A stretch of 64,000 nucleotides of DNA, taken from the NCBI GenBank assembly GCA_001485295.1, contig BBOA01000001.1, forward strand, positions 1 to 64,000. The letters are read 5' to 3'. Position 1 is the stretch's first letter; every line of letters starts with the position of its first letter. The notes under the pieces were generated by a model. It ran no database searches. It was not told the origin of the DNA and saw only the letters and a program-made list of their open reading frames with translations. This DNA comes from Type-B symbiont of Plautia stali (GTDB taxonomy: Bacteria > Pseudomonadota > Gammaproteobacteria > Enterobacterales > Enterobacteriaceae). This document shows, piece by piece, positions 10,214 through 22,164 of the stretch. The translations under genes were made by a program, and so were the position numbers.

Positions 10214-11215
10214 TTAGTGGGCGATCCTGCTAGCGTATTGTCGCGCTAGACGTTCGATATCATCTAGCAGCGGCGCGACCGCGCTGCCGCTCAGCTCTGC
10301 TTCAACCGGCAGATACCACCATTCCGTCTGGGCGAAGCGTCGGCACTTTACCGCGTCTTTTTCGGTCATCAGGAGGATCTGCCTGTCAGTCAGCAATCGG
10401 GCGAGTTCCTCTTGGCTGTAGGCGTGGTGATCGGCGAAGGCGATTTCGCTGACGGGCATGACGCCGTGCTGCTTAAGGGTCGCGAAAAAGCGCGGCGGAT
10501 ACCCGATACCGGCCATCGCCACGACCTTTTTCAGTGCTGATATCGGCATTGTCTGCCGGGTCTGCAGATTGACTGCCTCACCTGGCCGCAGCGTCATGGC
10601 AATTTCGTTCGGCTGCGCATCGCCGCCATTGACGATCACCGCGTCGACCTGCTGCAAACGCGACGCGCGTTCGCGCATTGGCCCGGCCGGCAGCCACCAG
10701 CCGTTACCGAAACGGCGCGTGCCGTCTACCAACACAATTTCGCGATCGCGCTGTAGCGCGTAGTGCTGAAGACCATCGTCAGTAATGATGAGGTCAAGTG
10801 GCTGGCTGGCGAGCAGCGCTTCAATAGCCGCGCGGCGTTTCGTCGCCACTGCGACTGGCGCGCCACTGCGCTGGGCGATCAGCACAGGCTCGTCGCCCGC
10901 CTGCTCTGTCGACGTGTCGCCGTTGACCAGCAGCGGATAGCGTTCCGCTTTGCCGCCGTAGCCGCGCGACACCACGCCCACCTTCAGGCCACGGCGCTGC
11001 AGCGCCTGCACCAGCCAGATCGCCACCGGCGTTTTACCGTTGCCACCCACCGTGAGATTGCCGACCACCACGACCGGCACCGGCGCGCGCCAGCTTTTAC
11101 GCCAGCCGCGCTGGTAGCTAAGGCGAATCAGGCAGGAGACCGCGCCATAGATCAGACTGAGCGGCCACAGCAGCAGCCACAGCGGCGAGCGTCCACTCCA
11201 GATGCGCTCGATCAT
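10214..11215 (-). CDS. lpxK: Tetraacyldisaccharide 4'-kinase
   Basis: Phosphorylates the 4' position of the lipid A disaccharide at the cytoplasmic face of the inner membrane. The 333-residue protein has the N-terminal membrane segment ([19 protein letters not shown]) and the family P-loop [12 protein letters not shown] near residue 53-64, then GGNGKT-associated RGYGG and TDDGLQHY (catalytic DDGLQ). Its ATG overlaps the msbA TGA (11212-11215), giving the conserved msbA-lpxK coupling. The coding sequence is undamaged. Confidence 0.96.
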   Translation of the reverse strand: MIERIWSGRSPLWLLLWPLSLIYGAVSCLIRLSYQRGWRKSWRAPVPVVVVGNLTVGGNGKTPVAIWLVQALQRRGLKVGVVSRGYGGKAERYPLLVNGDTSTEQAGDEPVLIAQRSGAPVAVATKRRAAIEALLASQPLDLIITDDGLQHYALQRDREIVLVDGTRRFGNGWWLPAGPMRERASRLQQVDAVIVNGGDAQPNEIAMTLRPGEAVNLQTRQTMPISALKKVVAMAGIGYPPRFFATLKQHGVMPVSEIAFADHHAYSQEELARLLTDRQILLMTEKDAVKCRRFAQTEWWYLPVEAELSGSAVAPLLDDIERLARQYASRIAH

Positions 11216-12960
11216 TGCCCAAACTGCATCTTATGCAGCTGGGCATAGGCGCCCCGCTGCTCAAGCAGATCGGCATGAGTGCCGCGCTCGACGATACGGC
11301 CATCTTCAACCACGACAATTTCGTCAGCTTTTTCGATGGTCGACAGACGGTGGGCGATCACCAGCGAGGTGCGGTTTTTCTGCAGCTCGTCCAGCGCTGA
11401 CTGAATCGCGCGCTCAGATTCGGTATCGAGCGCAGAGGTCGCTTCGTCAAGGATCAGAATTGGACAGTCGCGCAGTAGCGCGCGCGCAATAGCGATACGC
11501 TGGCGCTGGCCGCCAGAGAGCAGCACGCCGTTTTCGCCGATCACCGTATCTAGTCCGTGATCCATCTTGTTGATGAAGTCCATCGCGTGCGCCATAGTTG
11601 CGGCGCGCTCCATCTCTTCACGGCTGTACTGCTCGCTGCACGCATAGGCGATGTTATTAGCGATGGTGTCGTTGAACAGATGTACGTTCTGCGAGACCAG
11701 CGCCACCTGATTACGCAACGAACGCAGCGTATATTCGCGTAGATCGTGGCCATCCAGCAGAATTTGGCCCTGCTGGATATCGTAAAAGCGCGTCAGCAGG
11801 CTAGCCAGCGTCGACTTGCCCGAACCGGAGCGTCCGACCAGCGCCACGGTTTTCCCTTCCGGCAGCGCCAGATTGATGTCGCGCAGCGCGGGGGTATCAC
11901 TGCCAAAATAAGTAAAGGTGACGTTGCGGAACTCGACGTCGCCTTTGCCGCGTTTGATCTCGCGCGTGCCGGTGTCGTTCTCCTGCTCGCTGTCGAGAAT
12001 AGAGAACAGCGTCTGGCACGCTGCCATGCCGCGCTGGAACTGCGCGTTAACGTTAGTCAGGGATTTCAGCGGACGCATCAGCGCGATCATGGAAGAGAAG
12101 ACCACGGTAACGGTGCCTACAGTCAGCGTATCTATCACGCTGGGGAAGCTGGCGGCGTAAAGCACGAACACCAGCGCCAGTGAGGCGATAAGCTGTATGA
12201 CCGGATCGGAGATAGATGAGGCCGACACCAGCTTCATGCCCTGCTGGCGCATGCAGTTGCTGACGCGGGCGAAACGCTCCGATTCCACTTCTTGGCCGCC
12301 GAAGATCAGCACTTCTTTATGCCCTTTTAGCATCTGCTCGGCGCTGGTGGTGACCTGACCCATGGTGTTCTGCATGGTTTTGCTAATGCTGCGGAAGCGC
12401 TTAGAGACTGAACGAATCGCCAGCGAGACGACTGGCGCCAGTATAATCAGGATCAGCGACAGCTGCCAGCTGTAATAGAACATCGTGATAAACAGACCGA
12501 TAATCGACGCGCCTTCGCGTACCACAGTGACCAGCGCGCTGGAGGAGGAGGAGGCAACCTGCTCGGAATCATAGGTAATACGCGACAGCAGCGTGCCTGT
12601 CGACTGCTGGTCGAAGAATGAAACCGGCATGCCCATCATATGGCTGAAGAGGCGGCGACGCATGTTCATCACCACGTTGCCGGAAACCCAAGAGATGCAG
12701 TAGCTGGAAATATAGCTGGTGACGCCGCGGATCAGCATTAGGCCGATAACGGCCAGCGGCATCCAGTTCAGGACCGATTTATCCGCTTTACCAAACCCAT
12801 CATCTAGTAAAGGCTTCAACAGGGAGAGCATAAGTGTGTCGCCGGCGGCGTTAAGTATCAGGGCCACAGCGGCCACGAATAAACCCGCTTTATGCGGCGA
12901 GATCATCGGCCAGAGTCGACGAAATGTCTGCCACGTTGAGAGATCTTTATCTTGATGCAT
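11212..12960 (-). CDS. msbA: Lipid A export ATP-binding/permease protein MsbA
   Basis: ABC flippase that moves core-lipid A across the inner membrane. The 582-residue half-transporter equals E. coli MsbA in length. Six membrane helices fill about residues 25-310. The nucleotide-binding domain has Walker [10 protein letters not shown] (about 376), signature LSGGQRQR (about 481), Walker [12 protein letters not shown] and H-loop VIAHRLST. It is the first gene of the msbA-lpxK unit; the upstream ycaI/comEC of K-12 is degraded. Essential, and no lesion is seen. Confidence 0.98.
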   Translation of the reverse strand: MHQDKDLSTWQTFRRLWPMISPHKAGLFVAAVALILNAAGDTLMLSLLKPLLDDGFGKADKSVLNWMPLAVIGLMLIRGVTSYISSYCISWVSGNVVMNMRRRLFSHMMGMPVSFFDQQSTGTLLSRITYDSEQVASSSSSALVTVVREGASIIGLFITMFYYSWQLSLILIILAPVVSLAIRSVSKRFRSISKTMQNTMGQVTTSAEQMLKGHKEVLIFGGQEVESERFARVSNCMRQQGMKLVSASSISDPVIQLIASLALVFVLYAASFPSVIDTLTVGTVTVVFSSMIALMRPLKSLTNVNAQFQRGMAACQTLFSILDSEQENDTGTREIKRGKGDVEFRNVTFTYFGSDTPALRDINLALPEGKTVALVGRSGSGKSTLASLLTRFYDIQQGQILLDGHDLREYTLRSLRNQVALVSQNVHLFNDTIANNIAYACSEQYSREEMERAATMAHAMDFINKMDHGLDTVIGENGVLLSGGQRQRIAIARALLRDCPILILDEATSALDTESERAIQSALDELQKNRTSLVIAHRLSTIEKADEIVVVEDGRIVERGTHADLLEQRGAYAQLHKMQFGQ

Positions 12961-13033
12961 TATTTATTCACGCTGTTTGAAATAGCCGCTCATTCTACTT
13001 GGATTCACGTTTGACACCAAACCACTGATGTTA

Positions 13034-15005
13034 CTAACGGAACAAAATTTGCCCTCTTAGTCCTGATACCCGATTTTTATTGCCAACGACTGCCACGCTT
13101 ATCTGGCCTGATTGCGCGGTATCGTGCCAGCTATACGGTAGTTTTTCACTACGCTCTGCACCGGCATACGCCAAGCGTTATAGCGCGACGCGGAAGCGAG
13201 TGCGATTTCGCAGGCGACACTGCGCAGCAGTAGCGCGGTCGATAAGGTGCGGCTGCCGTAATGCGGAACCTAGGTGATATCCGCTTCAGCGGCGCCTTTT
13301 CTAGCGCCACCAACTGCCTTTCCGCCGCCGTTTCCAGATCGCCCATTAAAATAGCAGTCGCGTGGTGTCGTCATCCACGCTCAGCATGCAGGAATCATTA
13401 TTGTTGCTGACATCGGACCGTCTGAGCGGCCAAAGCGCCAGCGCGCGCCGTGCACGTAGGGCAAATGCGCCGGATGTCGCGTGGCGCGGCGGACAGGAAC
13501 GTCAGGCCAGCATTGAGTAATGGCGTCAAGCCCGCCGCTGTGGTCCAGATGACGATGGCTCAGCACAACGGTGTTAAGGCGCAGATGTTTGCGTAGCAGC
13601 CACGAGATAATATGACACGTGCCGGCATCGCCACTTTCCCAGCGCGGACCGGTATCGTAGATCTTCGCCTCTCCGCCCTGACAGATAACCACGCTCAGCA
13701 CCTATCCCACATCTAGCATATCGATATGCCAGCCCGGCTCTCCTCGCGCGGCCAGCGCAAGCGTGCCGGCGTCATGAAAAGACCACCATCCCGCCGGTAA
13801 GGCGTTTATAGCCGCCATGAGCCAAGCCACAGAGCGGTGTCAGCCAGCCACCATAAGGCGCTGTAAAGCCCGCTGGCCGGCATCAGCATCGCCAGCAGAA
13901 TCAGCGGCACGCTGACAAAAGAGATAACCGGTATCGCCAGCATATTCGCCGACAGCGCAGAGAGGCTGATGCCTTCAAACAGTATGACCTGAAGCAGGGC
14001 CATCAGCAGCAGCCCAAGCTGGAGATGAAAAAGCTGCAGCGACAGCGCGCCGGCAGAGGAAACCAGTGATACTAGATCAGCAGAATAGCCTCTACACCAG
14101 CGCCGAGAGCCAAAAACTTTCAGACAGCGCGTTTAAGGGATTGAACAGCAGCAATCCGTCGATGCAACAGATCCATACCTGCCAGCCCCGCTGAGCTGTA
14201 GGCGCTTAACGCGAAAAATGACCCACAGCGTCAGGCGATCAAGGCTCGCTGCGCGGGCGCATGATTACCTGAAAGCCAAGTTTAGAGCGCCGCCAGCAGC
14301 TAGCTCGCTTGCAGCGGAAACAGGTAGCTGATAAGACGCACCGGCAGAACCAGCTGAACGGCGCCAGCCGCTGCTGGCGGCGAGCGCGATATGGCATGCC
14401 TGAGCTCGCCATCAGATGCGTCGTACCGGTTTCGCGCAGCAGCTGGCGCAGGGCGGCTCCCGTCTCCGTGCGTTCACCAAACACCAGTGCCTGTAAAACC
14501 GCGCTTTGCTCAAGGGCGTCGTTGATAACGGGCAGATCGCGGCTCATCCACTGCCAGCGCCAGCTGCAGCTTAAAGATTCCGGCTGATAGCGCTTGGATG
14601 CGGCCGCGTAACGCCGTATAGTTCGCCAGCGTAAAGCGCTGAGCGTCAAACTCGCCTTCATTCAACTGCGCATGTGCGGGCCGCAAAGTCAGCGTCATTA
14701 ACTAATACTGTCCCGGACACCAGTTCTCTATTTTGATTTGCTATCGGTCGCGCCGAACGTCGTCAATTCGCACGCTATAGGCTGCAGGCGCGGCGCTGGA
14801 ACACGCGTCACTCAGCATCAGCTCCAGGTAAGAAACAGCAGCACGATGGCCGCAGCACACCGCCAGAATGCTTTTGCCCACAGTAGCATCATAGCTACGA
14901 AGGCGAGCGCTGCCTCGCCTGTCATCATCGAGGGAAGCTGGTGGAGAAAGAGCAGCGGCAGTGCCGCGAGAATCGCCATGCCGGCAAGAGCGTTGCTGCC
15001 ATGAT
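13034..15005 (-). pseudogene. ycaI: ycaI (comEC homologue) pseudogene
   Basis: ComEC/Rec2 family: DNA-uptake channel with an N-terminal OB fold, competence membrane domain and C-terminal metallo-beta-lactamase domain (754 aa in E. coli). Pieces in order: membrane segment ILAALPLLFLHQLP (about 14950), ALVFGERTETGAALRQLLRETGTTHLMA (around 14450) and ILFEGISLSALSANMLAIPVISFVSVPLIL (about 13950). The metallo-domain segment with VVLSHRHLDHSGGLDAI (13700-13500) and the C-terminal GLRGQILFR ending at TAG 13034 complete the set. Frames change repeatedly and the span is shorter than the intact gene. Loses any DNA-uptake role. Confidence 0.88.
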
Positions 15006-15163
15006 TATCCTGTCCTTTCCTTGTTCAACCAGCTCAGTATGCGTATTGAACAAGCGAGGAGCAGGCTGTGCCGTGTATGGGCGCTTTTTCAGAGGGAAAA
15101 AGAGGTGTTTCAGGCAGGCTCACATTTCATTGCAGGCAAAAAAAACGACATCCCGGTCACGGC

Positions 15164-15448
15164 TTAGCCGTAGATGTTTGCACGATCTCGCAATTCTTTA
15201 CCCGGCTTAAAATGGGGAACGTATTTACCTTCCAGCTCCACTTTATCGCCCGTTTTTGGGTTACGACCCGTACGCGGTGCGCGGTAATGCAAAGAAAAGC
15301 TGCCGAATCCCCGGATTTCAATGCGTTCGCCCTGAGCCAACGTAGTGGCCATGTGCTCTAGCATCTCTTTTACAGCATCCTCAACGACTTTCGCCGGAAT
15401 ATAAGTTTGCTGGCCAGCAAGTCTTTCAATCAGTTCTGACTTGGTCAT
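15164..15448 (-). CDS. ihfB: Integration host factor subunit beta
   Basis: DNA-bending nucleoid protein, partner of IhfA. 94 residues: [14 protein letters not shown] at the start, and the beta-arm [21 protein letters not shown], which holds the intercalating proline, near residues 46-66. A GGAGG sits just upstream of the ATG. It is the last gene of the cmk-rpsA-ihfB cluster, 89 bp after rpsA. Intact; its retention implies IHF still works in this organism. Confidence 0.97.
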   Translation of the reverse strand: MTKSELIERLAGQQTYIPAKVVEDAVKEMLEHMATTLAQGERIEIRGFGSFSLHYRAPRTGRNPKTGDKVELEGKYVPHFKPGKELRDRANIYG

Positions 15449-15537
15449 GTAACCTCCGGTTAATCCTTATGGGAAAGGTATGACAGCGCCTGCTACCGAA
15501 CCGGTCAGATCTCCCCGCCCCGGTTGCTTCAGGTCGA

Positions 15538-17211
15538 TTATTCGCCTTTAGCTGCTTTGAACGCTTCAGCCATAGCATTAGAGAAGTTGCCCTCTTCCTG
15601 CTTGTTGTTCACAGTCGCGATAGCATCTTTCTCGTCAGCTTCGTCTTTCGCACGAACAGACAGGCTAACAACGCGGTTTTTACGATCAACGCCGGTGAAT
15701 TTAGCTTCAACGTCGTCACCAATATTCAGAACCAGTGTTGCGTCTTCAACACGGTCACGTGAAGCTTCAGAAACGCGCAGGTAGCCTTCAACGCTGTCTG
15801 CTAGTTCAATTGTAGCACCTTTAGCATCAACTGCTGTTACTTTACCAGTAACGATAGCGCCTTTCTTGTTCAGAGTGATGTAGTTGTTGAACGGATCTTC
15901 AGCCAGCTGTTTCACTCCCAGAGAGATGCGCTCGCGCTCTGCGTCAACCTGCAGTACGACGGCAGCGATTTCGTCGCCTTTTTTGTACTCACGAACGGCT
16001 TCTTCACCAGTCGCGTTCCAAGAAATATCAGACAGGTGCACCAGACCGTCAATGCCGCCGTCCAGGCCGATAAAGATACCGAAGTCAGTAATTGACTTGA
16101 TTTTACCTTTAACGCGATCGCCCTTGTTGTGGGTCTCAGCAAACTGCTGCCACGGGTTGGCTTTGCACTGCTTCAGGCCCAAGGAGATACGACGCCGCTC
16201 TTCGTCGATGTCCAGAACCATAACTTCAACCACGTCGCCCACGTTAACAACTTTAGACGGGTGGATGTTTTTGTTAGTCCAGTCCATTTCAGAAACGTGT
16301 ACCAGACCTTCAACGCCTTCTTCGATTTCTACGAAGCAGCCGTAATCAGTCAGGTTGGTCACACGACCAGTGAGGCGAGTGCCTTCCGGGTAGCGCTTAG
16401 CGATAGCCACCCACGGATCTTCGCCCAGCTGTTTAAGGCCCAGAGATACACGGGTACGCTCGCGGTCGAACTTCAGCACTTTAATAGTGATTTCGTCGCC
16501 CACGTTGACGATTTCGCTCGGATGCTTAACGCGTTTCCACGCCATGTCGGTTATGTGTAGCAGGCCGTCGACGCCGCCCAGATCAACGAATGCGCCGTAG
16601 TCAGTGAGGTTCTTAACGATACCTTTGACTTCCATGCCTTCCTGCAGGTTTTCCAGCAGCTGATCGCGCTCAGCGCTGTTCTCAGACTCGATAACCGCGC
16701 GGCGTGAAACCACGACGTTGTTACGTTTCTGATCAAGCTTGATTACTTTGAATTCAAGCTCTTTGCCTTCTAGGTGCAGCGTGTCGCGAACCGGACGCAC
16801 GTCAACTAGTGAACCTGGTAGGAAAGCACGAATACCGTTCAGCTCAACTGTAAAGCCACCTTTAACTTTGCCGTTGATAACACCGGTAACAATTTTAGCG
16901 TCTTCGTAAGCTTTTTCCAGCGTGATCCAAGCTTCATGACGTTTAGCTTTCTCACGGGACAGCAGGGTTTCACCGAAGCCGTCTTCCACTGCATCCAAGG
17001 CAACGTCAACTTCGTCACCAACCTGAATTTCCAACTCGCCGGCTGCGTTCTTGAACTGCTCTGCCGGGATAGCAGATTCAGATTTCAGACCAGCATCAAC
17101 CAGAACGACGTCTTTATCGATAGAGACAACAACGCCACGAACGATGGAACCTGGGCGGGTTTCGATTTCTTTCAGGGACTCTTCAAAGAGTTGAGCAAAA
17201 GATTCAGTCAT
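15538..17211 (-). CDS. rpsA: 30S ribosomal protein S1
   Basis: mRNA-binding ribosomal protein required for translation initiation on most leaders. Starting at [12 protein letters not shown] (17211) gives 557 residues, exactly the E. coli length; the frame is open 12 codons further upstream but without support. Six S1 repeats are visible, with [16 protein letters not shown] in the first and then [51 protein letters not shown] and [15 protein letters not shown]. Located between cmk and ihfB as in K-12. Intact and surely essential. Confidence 0.98.
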   Translation of the reverse strand: MTESFAQLFEESLKEIETRPGSIVRGVVVSIDKDVVLVDAGLKSESAIPAEQFKNAAGELEIQVGDEVDVALDAVEDGFGETLLSREKAKRHEAWITLEKAYEDAKIVTGVINGKVKGGFTVELNGIRAFLPGSLVDVRPVRDTLHLEGKELEFKVIKLDQKRNNVVVSRRAVIESENSAERDQLLENLQEGMEVKGIVKNLTDYGAFVDLGGVDGLLHITDMAWKRVKHPSEIVNVGDEITIKVLKFDRERTRVSLGLKQLGEDPWVAIAKRYPEGTRLTGRVTNLTDYGCFVEIEEGVEGLVHVSEMDWTNKNIHPSKVVNVGDVVEVMVLDIDEERRRISLGLKQCKANPWQQFAETHNKGDRVKGKIKSITDFGIFIGLDGGIDGLVHLSDISWNATGEEAVREYKKGDEIAAVVLQVDAERERISLGVKQLAEDPFNNYITLNKKGAIVTGKVTAVDAKGATIELADSVEGYLRVSEASRDRVEDATLVLNIGDDVEAKFTGVDRKNRVVSLSVRAKDEADEKDAIATVNNKQEEGNFSNAMAEAFKAAKGE

Positions 17212-17334
17212 ATTGATAATCTTAGGATTCTTCAATTTAACGTCCACCTGACGTCAGTGTCGGATGGGGTTGTTTCACATGCCCTGCGCGCTTTCCCTAA
17301 CACAGAGTTACTGCAATTCGTTCTGCCGAAAAGA

Positions 17335-18015
17335 TTAAATGCCTAGCTTTGAGCGGGCATATTCCAGTCCCTGATCAATGACTTGCGCAATGGATAATTG
17401 CGTAGAATTCAGAACCAGAGCATCGGCGGCGGGAAATAAAGGCGCAATGGTGCGGTTACGATCGCAGTCATCACGTTCTTTTATCTCGGCTAAAAGGCGA
17501 TTAAAGATAACACTCAAGCCGCTTTCCTGCAACTGTAGCATACGGCGCTGCGCGCGCTTTTCCGGGCTGGCGTCGAGGAAAATTTTTACCGGCGCGTCGG
17601 GGAAAACCACGGTGCCCATATCGCGCCCGTCGGCGATTAAGCCTGGCTTGTCGCGGAAGGCGCGCTGACGACGCAGCAGCGCCTCGCGCACTCGGGGGAA
17701 AGCCGCGACGCGCGACGCGGTGTTGCTGACCTCTTGCGTGCGGATTTTGCCCGTGACCTCTTCGCCTTCCAGAATAACCTGCAGTTCGCCCTCCTGCGAG
17801 ACGAAACGCACGTCCAGATGCGCGGCCATTGGCACCACTGCCTCTTCAGATTCGATATCCACCTGATGATGTAGCGTAGCCAGTGCCAGAACACGATAGA
17901 TCGCGCCTGAGTCGAGTAGATGCCATTGCAACGCTTCCGCCATCGCTTTGCACAGGGTGCCTTTGCCTGCGCCGCTAGGTCCATCGACAGTTATAACCGG
18001 AGCAGTTGCCGTCAT
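17335..18015 (-). CDS. cmk: Cytidylate kinase
   Basis: Phosphorylates CMP and dCMP with ATP; pyrimidine nucleotide recycling, also feeding CTP for CMP-Kdo. 226 residues, one fewer than E. coli Cmk. P-loop [15 protein letters not shown] starts near residue 12; [15 protein letters not shown] near 126-140 holds the conserved arginine-aspartate pair; and [13 protein letters not shown] lies near 180. It is the first gene of cmk-rpsA-ihfB, with 123 bp to rpsA. No lesion. Confidence 0.97.
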   Translation of the reverse strand: MTATAPVITVDGPSGAGKGTLCKAMAEALQWHLLDSGAIYRVLALATLHHQVDIESEEAVVPMAAHLDVRFVSQEGELQVILEGEEVTGKIRTQEVSNTASRVAAFPRVREALLRRQRAFRDKPGLIADGRDMGTVVFPDAPVKIFLDASPEKRAQRRMLQLQESGLSVIFNRLLAEIKERDDCDRNRTIAPLFPAADALVLNSTQLSIAQVIDQGLEYARSKLGI

Positions 18016-18189
18016 TATTTTCTCCTGTTGCTGCTTGCTGCGCGTAATAGTCCAGCCTTTCGGCTGTTCAGAATGGGTAGCATTATACGCCGATAAGGAT
18101 AGCGGCGTTAACCTTTAGCGGAGACATCGCTAAAAATTGCAGCAGATTTAGAAGATTTCTTGGCCGATAATGCTAAGCACAGTGAGAAT

Positions 18190-18211
18190 GCCGGAGAACT
18201 TGTTCTCCGGC
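18190..18211 (-). terminator. Hairpin downstream of aroA
   Basis: Perfect 10-bp stem GCCGGAGAAC / GTTCTCCGGC with a two-base loop, just beyond the aroA stop and before cmk. On the minus strand it is followed by ATTCTCACT, so the U-tract is poor. Best read as the end of the serC-aroA transcript. Confidence 0.6.
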
Positions 18212-18221
18212 AAGCTGTGGA

Positions 18222-19508
18222 TCAGGCGCGACGGCTGATTTTCGCCAGCTGATCAAAATAGTTAGGGAAGGTTTTCGCAGTACAACCGGGATCGAGGATG
18301 GTCACCGGCGTATCGGAGAGCGCTACCAGCGAGAAGCACATCGCTATGCGGTGATCATTGTAGGTGCCGATTTCGGCATGCGTCAATTTTTCCGGCGGAG
18401 TAATACGGATAAAATCGTGTCCCTCTTCCACTTCAGCGCCGACTTTGCGCAGCTCGGTCGCCATCGCAGCCAGACGGTCCGTCTCTTTAACGCGCCAGTT
18501 ATAGATGTTGCGCATCAGCGTGGTGCCTTTAGCGAACAGCGCTGTGGTGACAATGGTCATCGCGGCGTCGGGAATATGGTTCATATCCATATCGATAGCG
18601 TTCAGCTCACCTGCGGTACAGGCGATATAATCGCTGCCCCACTCCACGCGAGCGCCCATTTTTTCCAGCACGTCGGCAAAGCGGATATCGCCCTGTACGC
18701 TGTCGCGGCTGATACCGGTCACGCGCACGGTTCCCCCTTTGATAGCGGCGGCGGCGAGGAAATAGGAGGCGGAAGAGGCGTCCCCTTCCACCAAATAGTC
18801 GCCCGGCGACTGATATTGCTGCTGACCTTTGATCAGGAAGCATTGGTAATGCTGGTTCTCTACCTCAACGCCGAAACAGCGCATCAGGTTCAGCGTAATG
18901 TCGATATAGGGCTTCGACACCAGATCACCTTCGATGGTGATCATCGTGTCGCGTTCCGCCAGCGGCGCGGTCATCAGCAGCGCGGTAAGGAACTGGCTGG
19001 AGACGCTGCCGTCAACGCTTACCTCACCGCCGGTAAAGCCGCCTTTGAGGCGCAGCGGTGGATAATCGCTGTTTTCCAGATACTTAATCTGCGCGCCGCC
19101 CTGACGGAGCGCGTCGACCAGATGTCCAATTGGACGCTCTTTCATGCGCGGCTCGCCGGTCAGCACGATATCCTGCTCCCCCAAGCAGAGCGCCGCCGCC
19201 AGTGGACGCATCGCGGTTCCAGCATTGCCGAGGAACAGCTCCAGCGGCTGAGAAGCGCGTAGCGGGCCGGCCTGACCGGTCACCTCGCACTGCGTGCGAT
19301 CGGCAGAGAGGGTAAAATCGACGCCCAACGCCTTCAGGGCGTTCAGCATGTGCTTAACGTCATCGCTGTCCAGCAGGTTCGTCAGACGCGTGGTGCCTTC
19401 CGCCAGCGCCGCCAGCAGTAACACGCGGTTAGAAACGCTTTTTGAACCCGGCAGGTTAACGGTGCCGTCAACGCGTGCAATCGGTTGTAAGGTCAGAGAA
19501 TCCTGCAT
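18222..19508 (-). CDS. aroA: 3-phosphoshikimate 1-carboxyvinyltransferase (EPSP synthase)
   Basis: Condenses shikimate-3-phosphate with PEP in the chorismate pathway. Using [13 protein letters not shown] at 19508 gives 428 residues, one more than E. coli AroA. Substrate loop [10 protein letters not shown] is near residues 19-28; [13 protein letters not shown] (PEP site) is near 90-102; [14 protein letters not shown] and the C-terminal [12 protein letters not shown] follow. It is downstream of serC in the classic serC-aroA operon, with an 86-bp gap. Intact, indicating retained aromatic amino acid synthesis. Confidence 0.98.
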   Translation of the reverse strand: MQDSLTLQPIARVDGTVNLPGSKSVSNRVLLLAALAEGTTRLTNLLDSDDVKHMLNALKALGVDFTLSADRTQCEVTGQAGPLRASQPLELFLGNAGTAMRPLAAALCLGEQDIVLTGEPRMKERPIGHLVDALRQGGAQIKYLENSDYPPLRLKGGFTGGEVSVDGSVSSQFLTALLMTAPLAERDTMITIEGDLVSKPYIDITLNLMRCFGVEVENQHYQCFLIKGQQQYQSPGDYLVEGDASSASYFLAAAAIKGGTVRVTGISRDSVQGDIRFADVLEKMGARVEWGSDYIACTAGELNAIDMDMNHIPDAAMTIVTTALFAKGTTLMRNIYNWRVKETDRLAAMATELRKVGAEVEEGHDFIRITPPEKLTHAEIGTYNDHRIAMCFSLVALSDTPVTILDPGCTAKTFPNYFDQLAKISRRA

Positions 19509-19594
19509 GTGAAACCAAATCTCCAAAAAAGAATAAAACCCCGCCGCGAGACAGGGTCTGAAGTCGGCGCAAGCGCCGACGTTATCGCCAGGCT

Positions 19595-20680
19595 TTAACC
19601 GTGACGACGGGCGAAATCAGCCATAAATTCGGTTAGCGACTTTACGCCTTCCAGCGGCATCGCATTGTAGATCGATGCGCGTATACCGCCTACTACGCGA
19701 TGGCCTTTCAGCGCGTGCAATCCCGCTTTGAAAGACTCTTCTAGGAAGAGCGCGTCGAGCACGGCGTCCGCCAGATGAAAAGGCACGTTCATACGCGAGC
19801 GGTTCTCCACAGCGACATCATTGCTGTAGAAGAGGTTCTGATCGATCAGACCGTACAGCAGATCGGCTTTGGCCTGATTGATTTTGTCGATTTCGCCTAC
19901 GCCGCCTTTCTCTTTTAGCCACTTGAATACTAGGCCAGAAAGATACCAAGCGAAGGTCGGCGGCGTGTTAAACATGGAGTCGTTCTCCGCCAGCACCTGA
20001 TAGTCGAGAATAGAGGGAACCGACTGACGCGCGTTGCCCAACAGATCGTCGCGTACGATCACGATGGTCAACCCTGCCGGGCCGATATTCTTCTGCGCGC
20101 CGGCGTAAATGACGCCGTAGCGACTGATGTCGAGCGGACGCGACAGAATGGTGGAGGAGAGGTCCGCCACGACGATCTTATCGCCGAAGTCAGGCTGTTC
20201 ATCGATCGCGATGCCGTCGATGGTTTCATTCGGGCAGTAGTGCAAGTAGGCAGCGTCACTGCTGAGCTCCCACTGGCTCATCGGCAGGATGGCGCGCTTG
20301 CCGTCACGTGTGGTTTTCACACTCAGCGTGCGCGGCGTGCAGTACTTTTCTGCTTCTTTGATGGCGCTGTGCGCCCAGTAGCCGCCGTCGACGTAATCCG
20401 CTGTCGTGGCCTCGCCCAGCAGATTGCCCGGCACGGCGGCAAACTGAGCGCGCGCGCCGCCGTGGCAGAATAAAACTTTGTAGTTGGCCGGAATTTTCAG
20501 AAGATCTCGTAAGTCCTGCTTCGCCTCTTCCGCTACTTTAAGAAACTCTTTGCTACGATGGCTGATCTCCATAACGGAGGTCCCCAGACCGTGCCAGTTT
20601 GTCAGTTCTTGTTCTGCACGACGGAGCACTTCAACAGGCAGCATGGCTGGACCGGAACTAAAATTATAAGTTTGCGTCAT
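19595..20680 (-). CDS. serC: Phosphoserine aminotransferase
   Basis: PLP enzyme of serine and pyridoxal phosphate synthesis. The 361-residue product starts [19 protein letters not shown], as in the family. The Schiff-base lysine is in [12 protein letters not shown] near residue 198; the C-terminus [17 protein letters not shown] is typical. First gene of serC-aroA. The K-12 neighbour ycaP is missing and ycaO, divergent from serC, is dead. No lesion. Confidence 0.97.
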   Translation of the reverse strand: MTQTYNFSSGPAMLPVEVLRRAEQELTNWHGLGTSVMEISHRSKEFLKVAEEAKQDLRDLLKIPANYKVLFCHGGARAQFAAVPGNLLGEATTADYVDGGYWAHSAIKEAEKYCTPRTLSVKTTRDGKRAILPMSQWELSSDAAYLHYCPNETIDGIAIDEQPDFGDKIVVADLSSTILSRPLDISRYGVIYAGAQKNIGPAGLTIVIVRDDLLGNARQSVPSILDYQVLAENDSMFNTPPTFAWYLSGLVFKWLKEKGGVGEIDKINQAKADLLYGLIDQNLFYSNDVAVENRSRMNVPFHLADAVLDALFLEESFKAGLHALKGHRVVGGIRASIYNAMPLEGVKSLTEFMADFARRHG

Positions 20681-20990
20681 TTCCCCTCACCACGGTTATC
20701 CAGAACGGTTATGAATTGCTTACCGGTTTTATCACTGCCTTATGGCGCCTGCAATCATAAATCTGGACGGGATCACAATTTCTGAATCTGCCGCACCACA
20801 GATTATGTCACAAATGCAACGCAGAGCGAAATTTTGTGAGGCAGCGCGATTACATCATTATCTGGCCGTTATTTTTCATCTGTTTTGTCGACAATAGTGA
20901 GAAGAAATTTATGTCGTCTTCATAGCGCCACGACGGCAAAGGCCGTATCATTGCGCGCTTTACGCCCACTACCTATGAAAGAGCGGTTTC
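20681..20990. other. serC / ycaO divergent intergenic region
   Basis: 310 bp without a gene. It should contain the serC promoter on the minus strand. The K-12 gene ycaP, which lies here, has been removed completely. No clear promoter hexamers, operator or hairpin could be assigned by eye. Confidence 0.5.
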
Positions 20991-21826
20991 ATGACGCAAA
21001 CCTTATTCCCTGCAAAGACGCGGCCCTAGAAGATTCCATCGCGTGTTTCCAGCAAAAGCTTATCGACCCAGGCTTTAATATTGAAGAGGCCTCCCAGCTG
21101 AATCCAGTTCCCCACGTCTAGTCGGTGCATATCCGCGCCCGCGACTGCCCGCTCTGCTTTACAAATAGTAAAGGCACTAGCAAGAAAGCCGCACTTACTT
21201 TTTCGCCGATTTCTGGCTGAGTAAATCGATCGCTAACGGCGATTTTGTGCATTACCTCAACGAAAAGTGGTTCCCGCTGCCGGAGGGCAGCCTAGATGCG
21301 CGTCTGCGCGCGTTTTACGATCCGGACAACGCGTTGACCGCACCGGAACTAGTGGATCTGCAGTCCGGCAACGCCGAACGAGGCATCTGCGGCCTACCCT
21401 TTAACCGTCAGTCTGACCAGCAAACCGTCTATATTCCGATGAACATTATCGGCAATCTCTACGGCTCTAACAGCATGTCGGCGGGCAATACCGCCAACGA
21501 GGCGCGCGTTCAGGGACTGTTAGAGATATTTGAGCGCTACATCAAAAACCGCATCATCGCTGAAGCGATCGTGCACCTTAAGGCAGTTCAACGGGTCGAT
21601 CTTTTCGCCGGAGCGCGCTAACTACTATCGCTGCCTGCAAACTCTGCTGCTACTGGCGATAGAAGACGAGCGCGATCCGCTGCAGTATCACCACGCCTTT
21701 ACGCGCATATATGGCGCGGAGACGCTGGAAGCGGCCCCGGCGGCGATTAGCGGCGAAGCGCATTTCTACGGCCTGCAGGTCTACGAAAAACTGCAGGCGG
21801 CGAAACGACGCTACTGGAAAGACTGA
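20991..21826 (+). pseudogene. ycaO: ycaO pseudogene
   Basis: YcaO (586 aa) is the founding YcaO-domain protein, linked in E. coli to RimO-dependent methylthiolation of ribosomal protein S12. The remnant starts MTQT at 20991 and shifts frame within ten codons. It then shows ALEDSIACFQQKL, a TAG after NPVPHV (W lost), and a good block VHYLNEKWFPLPEGSLDARLRAFYDP to EIFERYIKNRIIAEA. At about 21590 it jumps directly to the C-terminal FSPERANYYRCLQTLLLL, losing some 280 codons including ATP-binding residues. Dead; no RiPP precursor or cyclase genes are nearby. Confidence 0.92.
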
Positions 21827-21863
21827 ATCCTGTTTTTAGATCCGCAGTCTGGCTAAAACAATT

Positions 21864-21893
21864 ATGGAGTCAGCTTTGCTGACTCCATTTTTT
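21864..21893 (+). terminator. Rho-independent terminator after ycaO
   Basis: Stem of 11 bp, ATGGAGTCAGC / GCTGACTCCAT, loop TTT, followed by a run of six T (21888-21893). It survives intact although the gene it ends is dead. Confidence 0.88.
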
Positions 21894-22103
21894 ATGTGCC
21901 AGCCCCTGACTTTTTATTAACGCTTATTAATGGATAATAGCGCTATTTTATTTAACAGTTGACTCCATTAATTATTTCTATTAAAATTAGTTGCACTAGG
22001 CCTGACAGCGCTACATTTAAAATAAATTTTTTATAAAAAAAATACAGTTGCATAAAAATAAGTAACAGCGCTCCCGCTTCACTCACCTGCCTCCCGGTCA
22101 AAT

Positions 22104-22117
22104 ATGATTCAGCTCAA
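22104..22117 (+). promoter_or_regulatory. Candidate FNR box in the focA-pfl leader
   Basis: ATGAT-TCAG-CTCAA matches the FNR consensus TTGAT-N4-ATCAA at eight of ten positions. It lies 48-61 bp upstream of the focA GTG remnant, in the region that in E. coli carries FNR and ArcA sites of the pfl operon. The rest of the leader (21900-22100) is very AT-rich. This is a match by eye only, and the genes it served are dead. Confidence 0.4.
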
Positions 22118-22164
22118 ATCCTGTCCTATACTCCTTTTCCAGACATCTTTTGGAGAGCATTAGT

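Noticed and set aside
18351-19262. A 303-codon open frame on the + strand opposite aroA.
   Set aside because: Complete overlap with intact, essential aroA; no ribosome site or homology.
20991-21826. YcaO-domain gene as a sign of a RiPP (thiazole/oxazole peptide) cluster.
   Set aside because: It is the housekeeping E. coli-type ycaO in its usual place, is itself broken, and no precursor, dehydrogenase or exporter genes are adjacent.
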